DNA from: Linepithema humile
Taxonomy: Eukaryota > Arthropoda > Insecta > Hymenoptera > Formicidae
NCBI RefSeq assembly: GCF_040581485.1
Contig: NC_090135.1
Span: 6,069,001 to 6,133,000 of the forward strand
DNA length: 64,000 nucleotides
Reading direction: 5' to 3'
The notes beneath the pieces are model-generated. The model was not told where the DNA came from and did no database searches. It saw nothing but the letters and a program-made list of their open reading frames with translations. The translations under genes and the position numbers were made by a program. The first letter of the stretch is position 1; every line of letters starts with the position of its first letter. Shown here in pieces: positions 44,050 through 54,813 of the stretch.

Positions 44050-45779
44050 ATTTATTTTTCTTTATATAAAATAAATTTCTGAAAAAAGTATTTGTTGGCA
44101 ATAAAACATATACATTTGCAACACATAGTTTTTAATTTTTATATAACAGAAAAAGGTACATAATAACGATTATAAATATTTAAACAAAAAAGATATAGAA
44201 AAAACCAAGATACACTGATTGTGAGAAAAAAGTGTGCGATATTTAGAATTATAATAGCATGGTACTATAATTATAATTACGATACTCAATTTTATAGAAG
44301 TTGTATTGTTAGCAATAATAATTTTACACGTACAGTATTGCCAAACATATAACCAATCATATTGTTAGAATATTTTAAAAATATTGTTGACGCCAAAAAA
44401 CAGTATTGATTATGGTTAGCGCTATTATTCTTTTCTTTCAGAGTAAAAGATAGTGAAAAAAAGAGAAAAGGAAAATTGATAAAATATGTTTGGTAGTGTT
44501 CAGAAAGATAGTAATATTGTGTATGAATAATTTCATAAACTGTTATCAAAAACATATTAAATATTAAAAAATTTAGAATATCTTTTAGAATACAAAAATA
44601 AAATAAGATGAAATTACGACTAAAAGTGCTAGTAATCTGAGAAACATTAAAATATTGAAATATTATACTTCTAATCAGTTATAATATTCTCAAATACATG
44701 CAAACAAATTGCGTGCGCGCACACACACAGTTAATTTTCACTTTGCAGAAATGATATTTATGATTATTACATATGAAGAGACTCATGTTGTACAAAGTAA
44801 AAAGAAATTATTGATACAGTTACTTATTCAGAAAGAGATTTGATTAAATAAACTTGTATTTATTATGCTTTATAAATTTTTCTATATTTTGAATTAGTAA
44901 TATTTCGTTTCTAGTTACTTACCTACATTTATTAAAATCGTCAATTAAAATGCAATGGTACGTGAAAACTAACAATTTTGTAAGAATAATACAGTTAACA
45001 TTGTCTTACACACAAATCGTGAATGCCAAAGGTATATAAACCAAACTGTGATCCTATTTGTACCGAGAAGTCTCCGTATACTAAGCGTATTCGTAACTGA
45101 CATAATATATATATTATGTCTCACAAACAGTTGCTAACAGGTCACCCAACAGGAAAACACTTTACTAGTCGACAGAAGAGCGCAGAAATTAAAATACATA
45201 ATCAGTTAAATATGCGTATAAAAATCAAACTTGTATAGTTTTTAGTTACTGACAAATCAAATTGTTAAGATATAATGTTTATAGGTTTATAAAAAATATA
45301 ATTTGTGTAAGTATACAGTCTCGTATTAATCAAAATTGTAAAAAGAATCGGGGATTTGGAGCCGAGGCCATTTGTGTGTTGCTTTTATATATTTTTTCAT
45401 ATTAATATGTTGTAAGTTTCGGTCAATTCTTTGACCATCCTGAATAGATTGATGGTTGTTCAAATATTAGATTACATGATGTCAACGCTAAAATTTTTTT
45501 TAATATGATACGATTCAATCGGAATAATTATCTACCTTGTATGGTACATAAATCTCTAAATTATCTAAACATACCTTGATATCATGAGATTCACCGTCAT
45601 CATAAAATTCTACATAGTTGTTGGCAGCCAATACCATTGCCCAATTCTGATTCTGATTTCATAAACTCAAAGGTATGTTAAACAATTTATAGATTTTACA
45701 CTTTGGATAGGTTTTTTCGAATGAATTGTCAGAATTAGTTTTATACTTTTAGTTCTGAGTACATACAACAATCGATATA
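44050..45779. other. Region upstream of the M1-like gene
   Basis: This contains the presumed promoter for the minus-strand M1-like gene. A minus-strand TCAGTG at 44218-44213 resembles an insect initiator, but the nearest TATAAT is about 37 bases upstream, a poor fit, so no promoter is called. The remainder is AT-rich with no gene recognised. Confidence 0.35.
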
Positions 45780-46264
45780 ATAAGCCGGTTAAAGTTTGGA
45801 ACGTTCCTAAAGCGATTTTTTAAAAATAATTTGTCGTTTTTCTGCTTTTGCAGGGAGGAAGATTTGAGATCCACAAACAAAGTATAAAAGAGATCGATCC
45901 GATACATGCGTCGGAAAACACTTTTGTACCCGAAAAACTACCCCCAAAATCACTTAAACAATTCTCGCCAAGCTAAAAATGATTTGTCGCTCTTCTCCTT
46001 CTGCACAAAGGAAGTTCCAAAGCCCTCACACGTCAAATAAAAGAAACCGATCGATACATGCGTCAGAAGACACAAAGAGAATTTTTTAAGTGATTTTGGA
46101 GGAGGTTTTTTGAGTATAAGGCTGTCTTCCGACGCATGTATCGGATCGGTCTCTTTTGTACTTTGTTTGTAGGTCTCGAAACTTCCTGCCTGCAAAAGGA
46201 GAAGAGCGACAAACCATTTTTAAAAAATCGCTCCAGGAACGTTCCAAATTTCAACCAGCTGTTA
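45780..46264. mobile_element. Foldback element with ~55-bp terminal inverted repeats
   Basis: The left end (about 45780-45838) and right end (about 46204-46264) are inverted. Both contain TTTGGAACGTTCCT and GCGATTTTTTAAAAAT followed by TTTGTCG. Internal blocks are also inverted around the centre (GATACATGCGTC, TCACTTAA). There is no transposase. It lies directly before a decayed transposon-derived reading frame. Confidence 0.75.
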
Positions 46265-46268
46265 TTTT

Positions 46269-47143
46269 TTGCTTTTATTTCCATTTATTGTTGGAGAAGA
46301 TGTTTGTCATAATGATGTATGGAATTATTATTTGATTTTACGCAAGGTTCATGATTTAATAAATGCCAAATATCTGCAAGAGGAATGCGCTGAGCTGCTT
46401 GCAGTGTTAACAGAAAAGCATCATGTAAAATATTGCAATCTTTTTATGGATAATTTAAAAGCGAAACATCCTAATATAACACATTATAAAACTGCATTTA
46501 AAAAAAGACCTTCATCTCATTTAAGTGTTGCACGATTTGAATCAAGAAATCGATTCTTAACTTGCTGCGAACGCCACGTGTTCTCGTAAAAATATTACTC
46601 ATTCACTTGCTGTAAAAGAAGAATTTTATCTTTGTTATAGATTTTCATCTAAAATGGGTTTGATTGATAATCAGAAACTAGATCTAATACTTTTTGCGGA
46701 TGACATTTCATTTTCGAATAATTTTTCTACATTTAAGAATTCTTTACCAGCATATATACTTTACGGGCAAATGTTTAGAAGTTTCTTAGGCTGAATTTAG
46801 AGGAATTATTTATAAGTCTGGTTTATGTGTCGTTTTAAATATTTCTTCCAATCATCTTCCTCAGTTTGGCATTGTGAGACACGTTTTGTGTAATAATTCT
46901 AATAATTTATGTTTAGTATGCCAAAATCTTCTCAATATAGGATTCTGCAAAGATCTTCATGGTTATGAAGTTGAAATACAAGCAGAAATGTCTTGTATTG
47001 TTGTTGAAAATTTATTTTATCCTCTTCCTGCTATTATTGCACGTTTATGTAAAAGTGGAATTCTTTTGATGATGAATTCTCAACTAAACATGCTTTGTAA
47101 ATTTACACTTACTTATAATAACAATATTAATAATTTGCTGTAA
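46269..47143 (+). pseudogene. Decayed transposon-associated protein remnant
   Basis: The first open stretch (46269-46589) contains WNYYLILRKVHDLINAKYL and a later SSHLSVARFESRNR. These resemble the C-terminal region of large uncharacterised proteins repeated many times in insect genomes and thought to be transposon-borne. After a frameshift at about 46585 the similarity continues in another frame (KNITHSLAVKEEFYLCYRF). It then hits a stop near 46792, and a further related stretch (FGIVRHVLCNNSNNLCLV) ends at 47143. Several breaks show that it is dead. The family identification is tentative. Confidence 0.5.
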
Positions 47144-47845
47144 TAAAGTATAGCACTTTAGGTTACTTTCTGGTATAGTATCTTTACTTGTGGTAATTGA
47201 TATTGAAATAATAATATATCTGTAGTATATCTGTATGCAATTTACGTGTCTATACAATAATAATTTTTCTTTATGGTATGTTAATTTCGTATATAATAAG
47301 TTTATAGTCAATTTCGTATATAATAAGTTTATAGTTTATTATAAGTTTATAGTAAGTTTTTTTTCTCTATAATAATGTAATAATTTTTTTTATTTTGTAA
47401 TAAAAAATTAGTAAGTAATTCGGTAAGAAAAGATTTGTAAAAAAAATAAATATGTAAATTATTATTGTGTATATGTGTTTATTATTATACATATGAAATA
47501 TATGTATATTTTAAACCTAAATATATATTATTATTTCTAAAAAATTACACCTATCCGAACTCGTGTTTTAACTACAAAGTTGTGTTAATCTAACAAAACG
47601 ATATGGTAAGATTAACAAGAAATTCTGGTAGATTTTTGTAAACTTAACAAAATTGTGTAGCAAAGTTAACAAGAAATTCTGGTAGATTTAAACAGGATGG
47701 AATTAATCAGAATTCTCTGGTAATTCCAATAAAAAATTTGTTTCGTCCATTTTCGAACAAACAGACTGGTAGAATCAACCAGAATTTCTTATAATACAAC
47801 AAAACTTTTTTTCCAGTGCTGAAATTAAAATTAGTAAATTGATAT
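47144..47845. other. AT-rich DNA with short repeated motifs
   Basis: AACAAGAAATTCTGGTAGATT occurs twice in similar form (about 47617-47637 and 47668-47688), and an inverted relative AATCAACCAGAATTTCTTA is at about 47774. This suggests the remains of a small foldback element. No gene is recognised. Confidence 0.4.
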
Positions 47846-48181
47846 CTAAAATTAAAATTAAAATGATGTAATTACGAGTTTTTTTGTTAGTTCACTCTGT
47901 TTTGTTGCGGCAACAGAGAGCACACTCACTAAAATTTATGTTGTCTATGATGATCTACAAATCGTACTCTCAAATTTTTTTTAAATTTCGTGTATCATAA
48001 CATAATTCGAAATAATATTTCAAAAAAATTATATTAAATAGTACTTTATGTGTAGAATTTGTTTTTTAACTTTAATTAAACAATTTGTATTTTATTTTTT
48101 TAATCTATTCAAAATTGATTTTAAAAAAGTACAAAAAATATATTGAAATTTATGCAACCTTTATAATTAAAATATATAGCT
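47846..48181. repeat. Dispersed repeat, copy A (uninterrupted)
   Basis: This segment matches 49709-49803 on its left side and 50772-50945 on its right side. Shared landmarks are ATGTAATTACGAGTTTTTTT, TTTTGTTGCGGCAACAGAG and, further right, GAAATAATATTTCAAAAAAA. In this copy the two sides are joined by about 70 bases (47939-48007). In the other copy those bases are replaced by a 969-bp foldback element. Confidence 0.8.
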
Positions 48182-49708
48182 CCTTAAAATTATGTAAATG
48201 AGATTCTCAAGGTTTTTATTTGTTTACATAATAGACTACAATTTACTGCGAAAGTAGGACTGGACAACCGCATAAACATCTTAAATGTGTCATTCATAAT
48301 AAAAAATTTTATGTCACGGGTTAGATTATAAAGAAGTGAATAAATAATTGAAGTGACAGGAAGGAGAACGGATGTCCCAGATGCACATTTAAATTAATAT
48401 TTACGTTTGCATATGCCATAATTCGAAAGCGTATGGCAAAAATCTAAATGTATTTTAATTACAAATGAATTATATATAAATTTGTTTGATTTTTTTATTG
48501 TAGCAATAGGAAACTCACTATCTCCAAATTTATGTGATATATGGCATGTATGAAATTATGTTCCTTTAAGTTTATTAATACATGTGCTGTATATATTATT
48601 TTTGCTATGTTTTTGTCATCATAAAAAACTAAAACAAGTTCGATTTTTGATAACATAGTATTGCATATCAAGCACAATTTATTTCAGAATTTACTTAAAA
48701 AATGCGTCGTTAAGAAACTTGCGAAAACTATACCATGCTCTACAAAAATTAATAAACAATACACAATTGCATCCGTACATTCAGCGACGCATATCCTTCG
48801 TTTTTTTCCTATTTTCGCATACTTGATTCCATGTAAATTATGATACAACTAGAACAATACAGGCGCGCGCTGCACGCGCGCACTTATTATAATAATTTAA
48901 TAATTATGAAATCTAAATATTTTAATAAAATTTTTTTTATTTTAAGTAACCGTCAAAATAACCTTCGCTTTCAAACTATCAAACTGTCAGAATAATCGCG
49001 ATAACCAATCAGCGTCGCGAAAAAGCGTCAACAACACTTTTGATACATTCGAGTATCGATTTTTCATGCCTTTTTTAAGAGTGGAATTATATGCATTTAC
49101 AATGTTGCCACAATTTATATATTTTATGTCCCAATAAATGCAATTTGCAGCAGTTATATAGAAAGAATAATTAACATAACAATTGTTATATGTAAGTAAA
49201 TAAAAAAAAGGCATTATCCAAATATAATACTTTAAATCATTACAAGAGAAATTATAAATAGCATATACGTTATGTATAACATTTTACAATAATCTAATGT
49301 AGCACAGCAATAGTTTTTGTGTAAATTAAAAACTTGTTTTCTTTATGCTTATACTTTTACTTATATATTATATATGCCACAAATACAAACAATATTGCTT
49401 ATTAATATGTATATAGTACAATATTATTTCTGGTGCATGCATTATTAGCTAATCATTGGTTTATTTTTATTCGATAAATGTGTGATATGCATTACACCGC
49501 AGCAATATAATATGTAATTATGGTAATGTTGTTGACTATATTACATGTGTATTGGTTGTATAAAAAATTCCAAAGATGGTAATAGATTCAAAATTTGACA
49601 ATGCATTTTTAAAAATGCAATAAAAACTTATTAAACTTTTTCAACTGCGTAGAGTGAAAATATATTTTCTTGTATTTTCTCTAAAAATAAAATTATTTAA
49701 ACTAATAT
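48182..49708. other. AT-rich DNA without recognised feature
   Basis: No gene or clear element is seen. A short GC palindrome of alternating CG (CGCGCGCTGCACGCGCGC) lies at about 48863-48880. Confidence 0.45.
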
Positions 49709-50945
49709 TTAAAATTAAAATTAAAATTATGTAATTACGAGTTTTTTTGTTAGTTTACTTCGTTTTGTTGCGGCAACAGAGAGCACACTCTCACTAAAAT
49801 TTAGAGAGGGCTTCAACTGCCTACATTCCCATTTGCCAACAGCTTCGTTTGCCCACAACATTTTGCCGACAGCTTCAATTGCCGACATTCCCGATTGCCT
49901 ACAGAGCGATTGCCTACAAGCATTATTGCGCACATTTAAAAATTAAAAATACAAACGTACGTTTGCACACAAGACATTATTGTACACATACACATTGCAC
50001 ACATGACATTATTGCGCACATACACATTGCACACATAATATTATTGCGCACATTTAAAAATTAAAAATACAAACGTACGTTTCACACAAGACATTATTGC
50101 ACACATACACATTGCACAAATGACATTATTGCGCACATACACATTGCACACATAATATTATTGCGCATATTCTTTCCATGCGAAACGAGGTTCAACATGG
50201 GTTTACAACTTTGTTTGTGAACCTTGGTTAACCTTGTTAGGTTTACCTTGTTAGGTATAACCTGAGTAGGATTTGTTATTTGTTTTACGCGGGGGAGAGG
50301 CTTCGCCCCGTAGGGGCGAAGTCCTCCGCCGCCTACGCGTGAAATTTCAAACAAAGCGAGGTTCAACATGGGTTTACGAGTTTCTACACAAAACGCAATA
50401 ATGTCATGTGCGCAATGTGTATGTGTGCAATAATGTCTTGTGTGCAAACGTACATTTGTATTTTTAATTTTTAAATGTGCGCAATAATATTATGTGTGCA
50501 ATGTGTATGTGCGCAATAATGTCATGTGTGCAATGTGTATGTGCGCAATAATGTCATGTGTGCAATGTGTATGTGCGCAATAATATCATGTGTGCAATGT
50601 GTATGTGTGCAATAATGTCTTGTGTGCAAACGTACGTTTGTATTTTTAATTTTTAAATGTGCGCAATAATGCTTGTAGGCAATCGCTCTGTAGGCAATCG
50701 GGAATGTCGGCAAAATGTTGTGGGCAAACGAAGCTGTTGGCAAATGGGAATGTAGGCAGTTGAACCCCTCTCGAAATAATATTTCAAAAAAATTATATTA
50801 AATAGTACTTTATGTGTAGAATTTGTTTTTTAATTTTAATTAAACAATTTGTATCTTTATCTTTTAAATATATTCAAAGTTGATTTTAAAAAAGTACGGA
50901 AAATATATTGAAATTTATGTAACTTTTAAAATTAAAATATACGCT
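49709..50945. repeat. Dispersed repeat, copy B (interrupted by foldback)
   Basis: The outer parts, 49709-49803 and 50772-50945, are the second copy of the repeat at 47846-48181. The centre is a separate foldback insertion. Confidence 0.8.
49804..50772. mobile_element. 969-bp foldback element with ~350-bp repetitive arms
   Basis: The ends are inverted: GAGAGGGCTTCAACTGCC at the left and the complement of GGCAGTTGAACCCCTCTC at the right. Each arm holds a set of ATTGCC/GGCAAT-bearing short units and then tandem 30-35-base units built from CACATTGCACACATGACATT and TATTGCGCACA. The centre (about 50165-50395) has two copies of CGAGGTTCAACATGGGTTTAC and a GC-rich hairpin around GGGGCGAAG at about 50300-50330. 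No protein is encoded. Its class is unknown. Confidence 0.8.
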
Positions 50946-50978
50946 GTACTTGTTTTATTTTTATATATTTGCTATCGT

Positions 50979-51134
50979 CCCAGCAAACACCAAGTTACAG
51001 TTATATAATTGTTAGTTGTAATTTCCCACTCAATAATATAATTGTTATATAACACGTGTATTATATAACAGTTATATTGTTGAGTGGGAAATTACAACTA
51101 ACAATTATATAACTGTAACTTGATGTTTGCTGGG
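50979..51134. mobile_element. 156-bp near-perfect palindromic MITE
   Basis: The ends CCCAGCAAACA and TGTTTGCTGGG are inverted, and the arms of about 75 bases pair almost throughout, with only a handful of mismatches, around an ACACGTGTAT-type centre. No coding content. A transcript would fold into a long hairpin. Confidence 0.85.
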
Positions 51135-51261
51135 GTAGCAAGCTTATATAAATATGTGATTTATTTTAGCATAATTCACGGCGTATTAATTATAAAAGTT
51201 TACTCTAGATTAATAATTTATACTCTAAACTTTTCTACCAAGGATATTATAATTTACGTAA

Positions 51262-51350
51262 ATGAGTGAATATTAAATAGTGACAGAAGTCATTATTTAA
51301 TATTAAATAGTGAATATTAAATAGTGACAGAAGTCATTATTTAATATTCC
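51262..51350. repeat. Tandem duplication of ~45 bp
   Basis: The block TGAATATTAAATAGTGACAG followed by AAGTCATTATTTAATATT is present twice in a row. A recent small duplication with no known role. Confidence 0.8.
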
Positions 51351-51908
51351 CAGGGTCATTATTGTCGCACATCCGTCTTACGTCAAGCATTTTTAATATG
51401 TTTTGCGATGTTATAGGAACGTTAGATGCAATGTTTTCCAAATGATGGATTGAATATGATGCAAAGGCAACTTGGCCAGTTTGTTGAACAACTAAAACTA
51501 TTTGAGACTATCAAGAAATACGATCTACTTGGGCTTGAGATCCTCCTACCACTATATCTATTGAAAATTACAAGCCTAGACTTCAAGTTTATTAAAACTA
51601 TTTGATTTCTATTTATGGAGAATACTAAAATTACTTATGTACAAGGAAGTTTCTATAGCAGCGCTCGGAATTAGTTGTACATTTCGGGCCGATTCAGAAG
51701 ACTAGAGCACTAAAGATGTAGGTATTCTCACGTCTGCGCCATTTTCGCTCCATTCCCCCACTCCTTGCCCTCTCGTCTAATCACCATAAACTTCTTAGCT
51801 CAGCGAGGGCGAGCTAAGGCCGGTATTCATAGTCATTTCTTATATTTAAGATCGTCTTAAGTCGTCGTCATCGTCGTCTTAAGATACTATGTCAGGAGCG
51901 TTTTATAT

Positions 51909-52099
51909 TAGAAATAGGCTGGATTGTTTAGGCATCTCTCAGGAAATTGTAACATTTTTTTCACTACATAAATAATGTTTATTTTCATTAATACATAATA
52001 TATATATATTTAATTATTAATGAAAATAAACATTATTTATGTAGCAAAGAAAATATTATTATTTTCTGAAAGGTGCCTCAACAACCCAGCCTATTTCTT
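51909..52099. mobile_element. Small foldback MITE nested in the 51.6-kb element
   Basis: The ends are AGAAATAGGCTGG and the complement of CCAGCCTATTTCT. Inner arms share ATAAATAATGTTTATTTTCA in inverted form around a TA-rich core. Confidence 0.75.
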
Positions 52100-52423
52100 A
52101 TACAGGGTGTTCATTTGAAAACTTTCCAGCTGATTATCTCGAAAAGTATGAAAGATACAAAAAAAAGCTAAAACACGTTTTCCATGATTTCGAGGGGGAA
52201 AGAGAACGGCATTATTAATTTTTTATTTGGAAGGCGTTTTCAACGTAATTTGAAGGTCAAATTTGTTTTTTTAAATAGAAACCTATATTTTTTATTGCAG
52301 AATTTTATTCTACACAAAAAAACAAGTAACTTCTATAGGAAACATTTTTTTATTTGATCACTATTTTAGGAGATATTTAAGAAAACAGCAAGACTTAGTT
52401 ACTGCATAAAATTTTGTCATTTA

Positions 52424-52618
52424 TTATAACAAATGTTCAAAATGTTCTCCGTTGTTTGCTAAACAATAATAAAGACGATTCTCAAATTCTGAACGAACAT
52501 TTTGGAAGGTATCTGTTGGAATAGCTCTACATTCCTGTACAATTCTTTGACGCAAAAAAAAAATTCTTTCTCCATAAATAAATATAATTTTAACTCGTTC
52601 TTCTAAAGAATACACCAT
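52424..52618 (-). pseudogene. Mariner/Tc1-like transposase deletion derivative
   Basis: A 64-codon minus-strand frame begins MVYSLEERVKIIFIYGE, like the N-terminus of a mariner/Tc1 superfamily transposase found in ants. It passes straight to a sequence typical of that protein's C-terminus (TFQNVRSEFENRLYYCL, NNGEHFEHLL). The DNA-binding and catalytic middle is missing, so it is an internally deleted, non-autonomous copy. The flanking sequence from about 52103 (ACAGGGTGTTCATTTGAAAA) to beyond 52618 probably belongs to the same element. Confidence 0.65.
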
Positions 52619-53009
52619 TTTATAAAGTTTAATTATGATATTCCTTCAGATAATCTCTGGTACAAGTCTCACATTTGACTGAATAGTACACTGTTCTATT
52701 GAAAGACAGAAAGGAACTGATTTAACACAACATAAACGATCTGATCAACTTTGTTTTCGAAAGATACGTATAAATATCAACGATTTGCGTCAAAGAATTG
52801 GAATGTAGAGCTCTACATTCCAATACAGGAATAAAACGCTCCTGCGCCAGAGCTATCGGCGGCTCGGCCGCCAGTGGCCGGGCGGTAGTGAGGGAACAGG
52901 AGGCGTCGTCTCCTGAATCGGCCCGAAATATGTAACTAATTCCGAGCGCTGTTCTATAGCAACTAACCTCGGTCTCTTCTATTATTGACTCACTCCAACA
53001 TTTTTTTCA

Positions 53010-53425
53010 ATCGATATTTTTGCATCGAAATCGGATGAGAATATCTCTGGGAAGTGAAAATCTTGCGTCCATGGACCCTAAGCTTTAAAATGTATGGGTG
53101 AGTATTTTGAAATTTAAGATGGCGACGTCCAATATGGCGATCCAAAGCCATTAATGTTACGCTTTTTTCGATTATTCCGAGCACAACAATTTCTTTTAAT
53201 GAATTCCCAATGAAAATGGGTCTACTGAGGTTTTATGGGTCGCTGATTACAAATCTCTTATCAGATTTTCAAAATTCAAGATGGCGGATTCAACATGGCG
53301 GACGGAAATTCTCAAAATTGTTCAATTTTTATAAAAATTTGTATATAGGGGTTTTTTGGATCGCTGATTACGAATCTGTTATCAGATTTCACGAATTCAA
53401 GATGGCGGACGAAAAGTTTCAAAAT
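53010..53425. repeat. Degenerate tandem repeats with GATGGCGG core
   Basis: Related units of about 120-160 bases contain AAGATGGCG at 53116, 53278 and 53399. Two of them also contain TCGCTGATTAC-AATCT and TTATCAGATTT upstream. Extra ATGGCG words follow at about 53134 and 53295. No coding content. AAGATGGCGG resembles the core recognised by YY1/Pho-type zinc-finger proteins; binding here is speculation. Confidence 0.65.
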
Positions 53426-53480
53426 TCTTATTCCGTCCCAAAATGGGTTTTTTATATCAGTCAAATATAATGCACCCATC

Positions 53481-53836
53481 CTTGATAATCAATTCCACAT
53501 CCAGGAAATTCAAATGGCCTCCCTATTTCTATAATATTTTGTATTGTATTCTTTCATGATATGAATTGAATATCTGTAACATTAAATCCATATAATGTCT
53601 CGGAACAGCTAGGATTATGTTGTCCACATATCTGAGGTAAAACAATGGATGAAATGTGAGCTTATTTATCACTCTCTCCTCCATGTCACATAAAGTGATG
53701 TCTGCGATGATGAGTGAAAGAAGATAGCCCGTAGGACTCCCAAAAGTTTGTTTATAAATGTTACCGTCAAATCTAAAATATGTGAAACTTAATATGAATC
53801 TAATGGCACATGTAAATTCATCTTGAGAAAATGCTG
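53481..53836 (-). pseudogene. Penelope-like reverse transcriptase fragment
   Basis: The minus-strand translation gives YKQTFGSPTGYLLSLIIAD, then a FYLRYVDNI segment (YVDD catalytic motif with the second Asp changed to Asn), two in-frame stops, and GGHLNFLDVELI. The order and wording match Penelope-like reverse transcriptases (Q-x-x-G-x-PMGSPLSP-x-xA-D, RYVDD, LNFLDV). Only the palm region remains and it is inactivated. Confidence 0.8.
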
Positions 53837-54628
53837 TGTTCTTTGAAATAAAATTCCAATTTTTTTGATACTAGAAATTGCTAGTTCATTCAAAACATTA
53901 GTGAATAATGACATCACAACGATATTTGATTACAATAATACTACATTTTTGGTTTAATTCTATCTCAAAACAATAACATTATTAGCCAAAACATTTATTT
54001 TCATGTGTCAATCATACTTGAATTAGCCGAAATTGTTAAAAAAACTAAAAGATCAATCTACTCCACCGCAATCAATAATTGAAAAATCTCTACAAACAAT
54101 TTTCATTATTTTTTCAGCATTATAAGTGTTATTATTAAACTATTTAAACAAAAAATGGAAAATTCTTTTTAATGAAAATATCATCGACATGATTATTATT
54201 CAAAGAGTATCACGGTTATGCAATCAAATTCATAAAATTAAAAGGAAATTATAATCCGCCAAAGTCGCACACATTTAAAAGTAGTTACAAGCTATAAAAT
54301 GCTTTGTTTCGAATTAAAAAACCATGATTTTTTCCGGCGTTACAATGCTTTGAAAATTGCCATTTTTTGAACAATTTTCTTGCTTCCCTAATTGGGATTT
54401 GTAGAGTATTTTGTATTTAATTATTAAATAATTTAGTCTTAAATAATAAATATTCATTAATCTCTATAATATTAAATAAATAACTAATAATAATACCAAT
54501 AAATTTCAATTAGACATATTTTACTTACGTGACGAAACTAGAAAATTGAATTATTAATTGTATAGCGGAAATGATAATACATTCATAAGTACAAAGGACT
54601 TAATACATGATTAATTACGTCAACTTGC
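53837..54628. other. AT-rich spacer upstream of the FAS-like gene
   Basis: No gene is seen. It probably contains the upstream control region of the gene starting at 54814. Confidence 0.5.
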
Positions 54629-54629
54629 T

Positions 54630-54665
54630 TATAAAAACTGTGCTTCAGTGCTTTATCATTCAGTC
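54630..54665 (+). promoter_or_regulatory. TATA + initiator core promoter of the FAS-like gene
   Basis: TATAAAA at 54630-54636 is followed by TCAGTC at 54660-54665, an arthropod initiator (TCAGTY). The predicted start A (54662) is 32 bases from the first T of the TATA box, the expected spacing. The implied 152-base leader has no ATG before the one at 54814, which supports both the promoter and the start codon. Confidence 0.7.
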
Positions 54666-54813
54666 TTCAAACAATAGTCAATATTACAGTAACACAGCGC
54701 ATTTTCAAAACCAAATATCATAAAAGACATCGCAACAAGTAAAACAAGATAAAATAAGATAAGTATATTAGCATCTATTTTTCTGCATTTGTATATCCAA
54801 TAAAATTGGAATT

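Larger units (their letters stand above)
51652..52968. mobile_element. DNA transposon remnant with ~50-bp TIRs, invaded by other elements
   Basis: The left end (about 51652-51702) and right end (about 52913-52968) are inverted over about 50 bases; both contain AGCGCTCGGAATTAGTT and TTTCGGGCCGATTCAG. A second inner inverted pair, AGGAGCGTTTTAT (51894-51906) and ATAAAACGCTCCT (about 52831-52843), suggests the original interior was split by later insertions that now occupy 51909-52830. Confidence 0.75.

Noticed and set aside
46269..46589. 106-codon frame as an intact gene
   Set aside because: The similarity continues past its stop in a different frame, so it is a broken fragment.
49804..50772. 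Regularly spaced repeats resembling a CRISPR array
   Set aside because: The units are abutting tandem repeats mirrored into two inverted arms, without unique spacers, in a eukaryotic genome.
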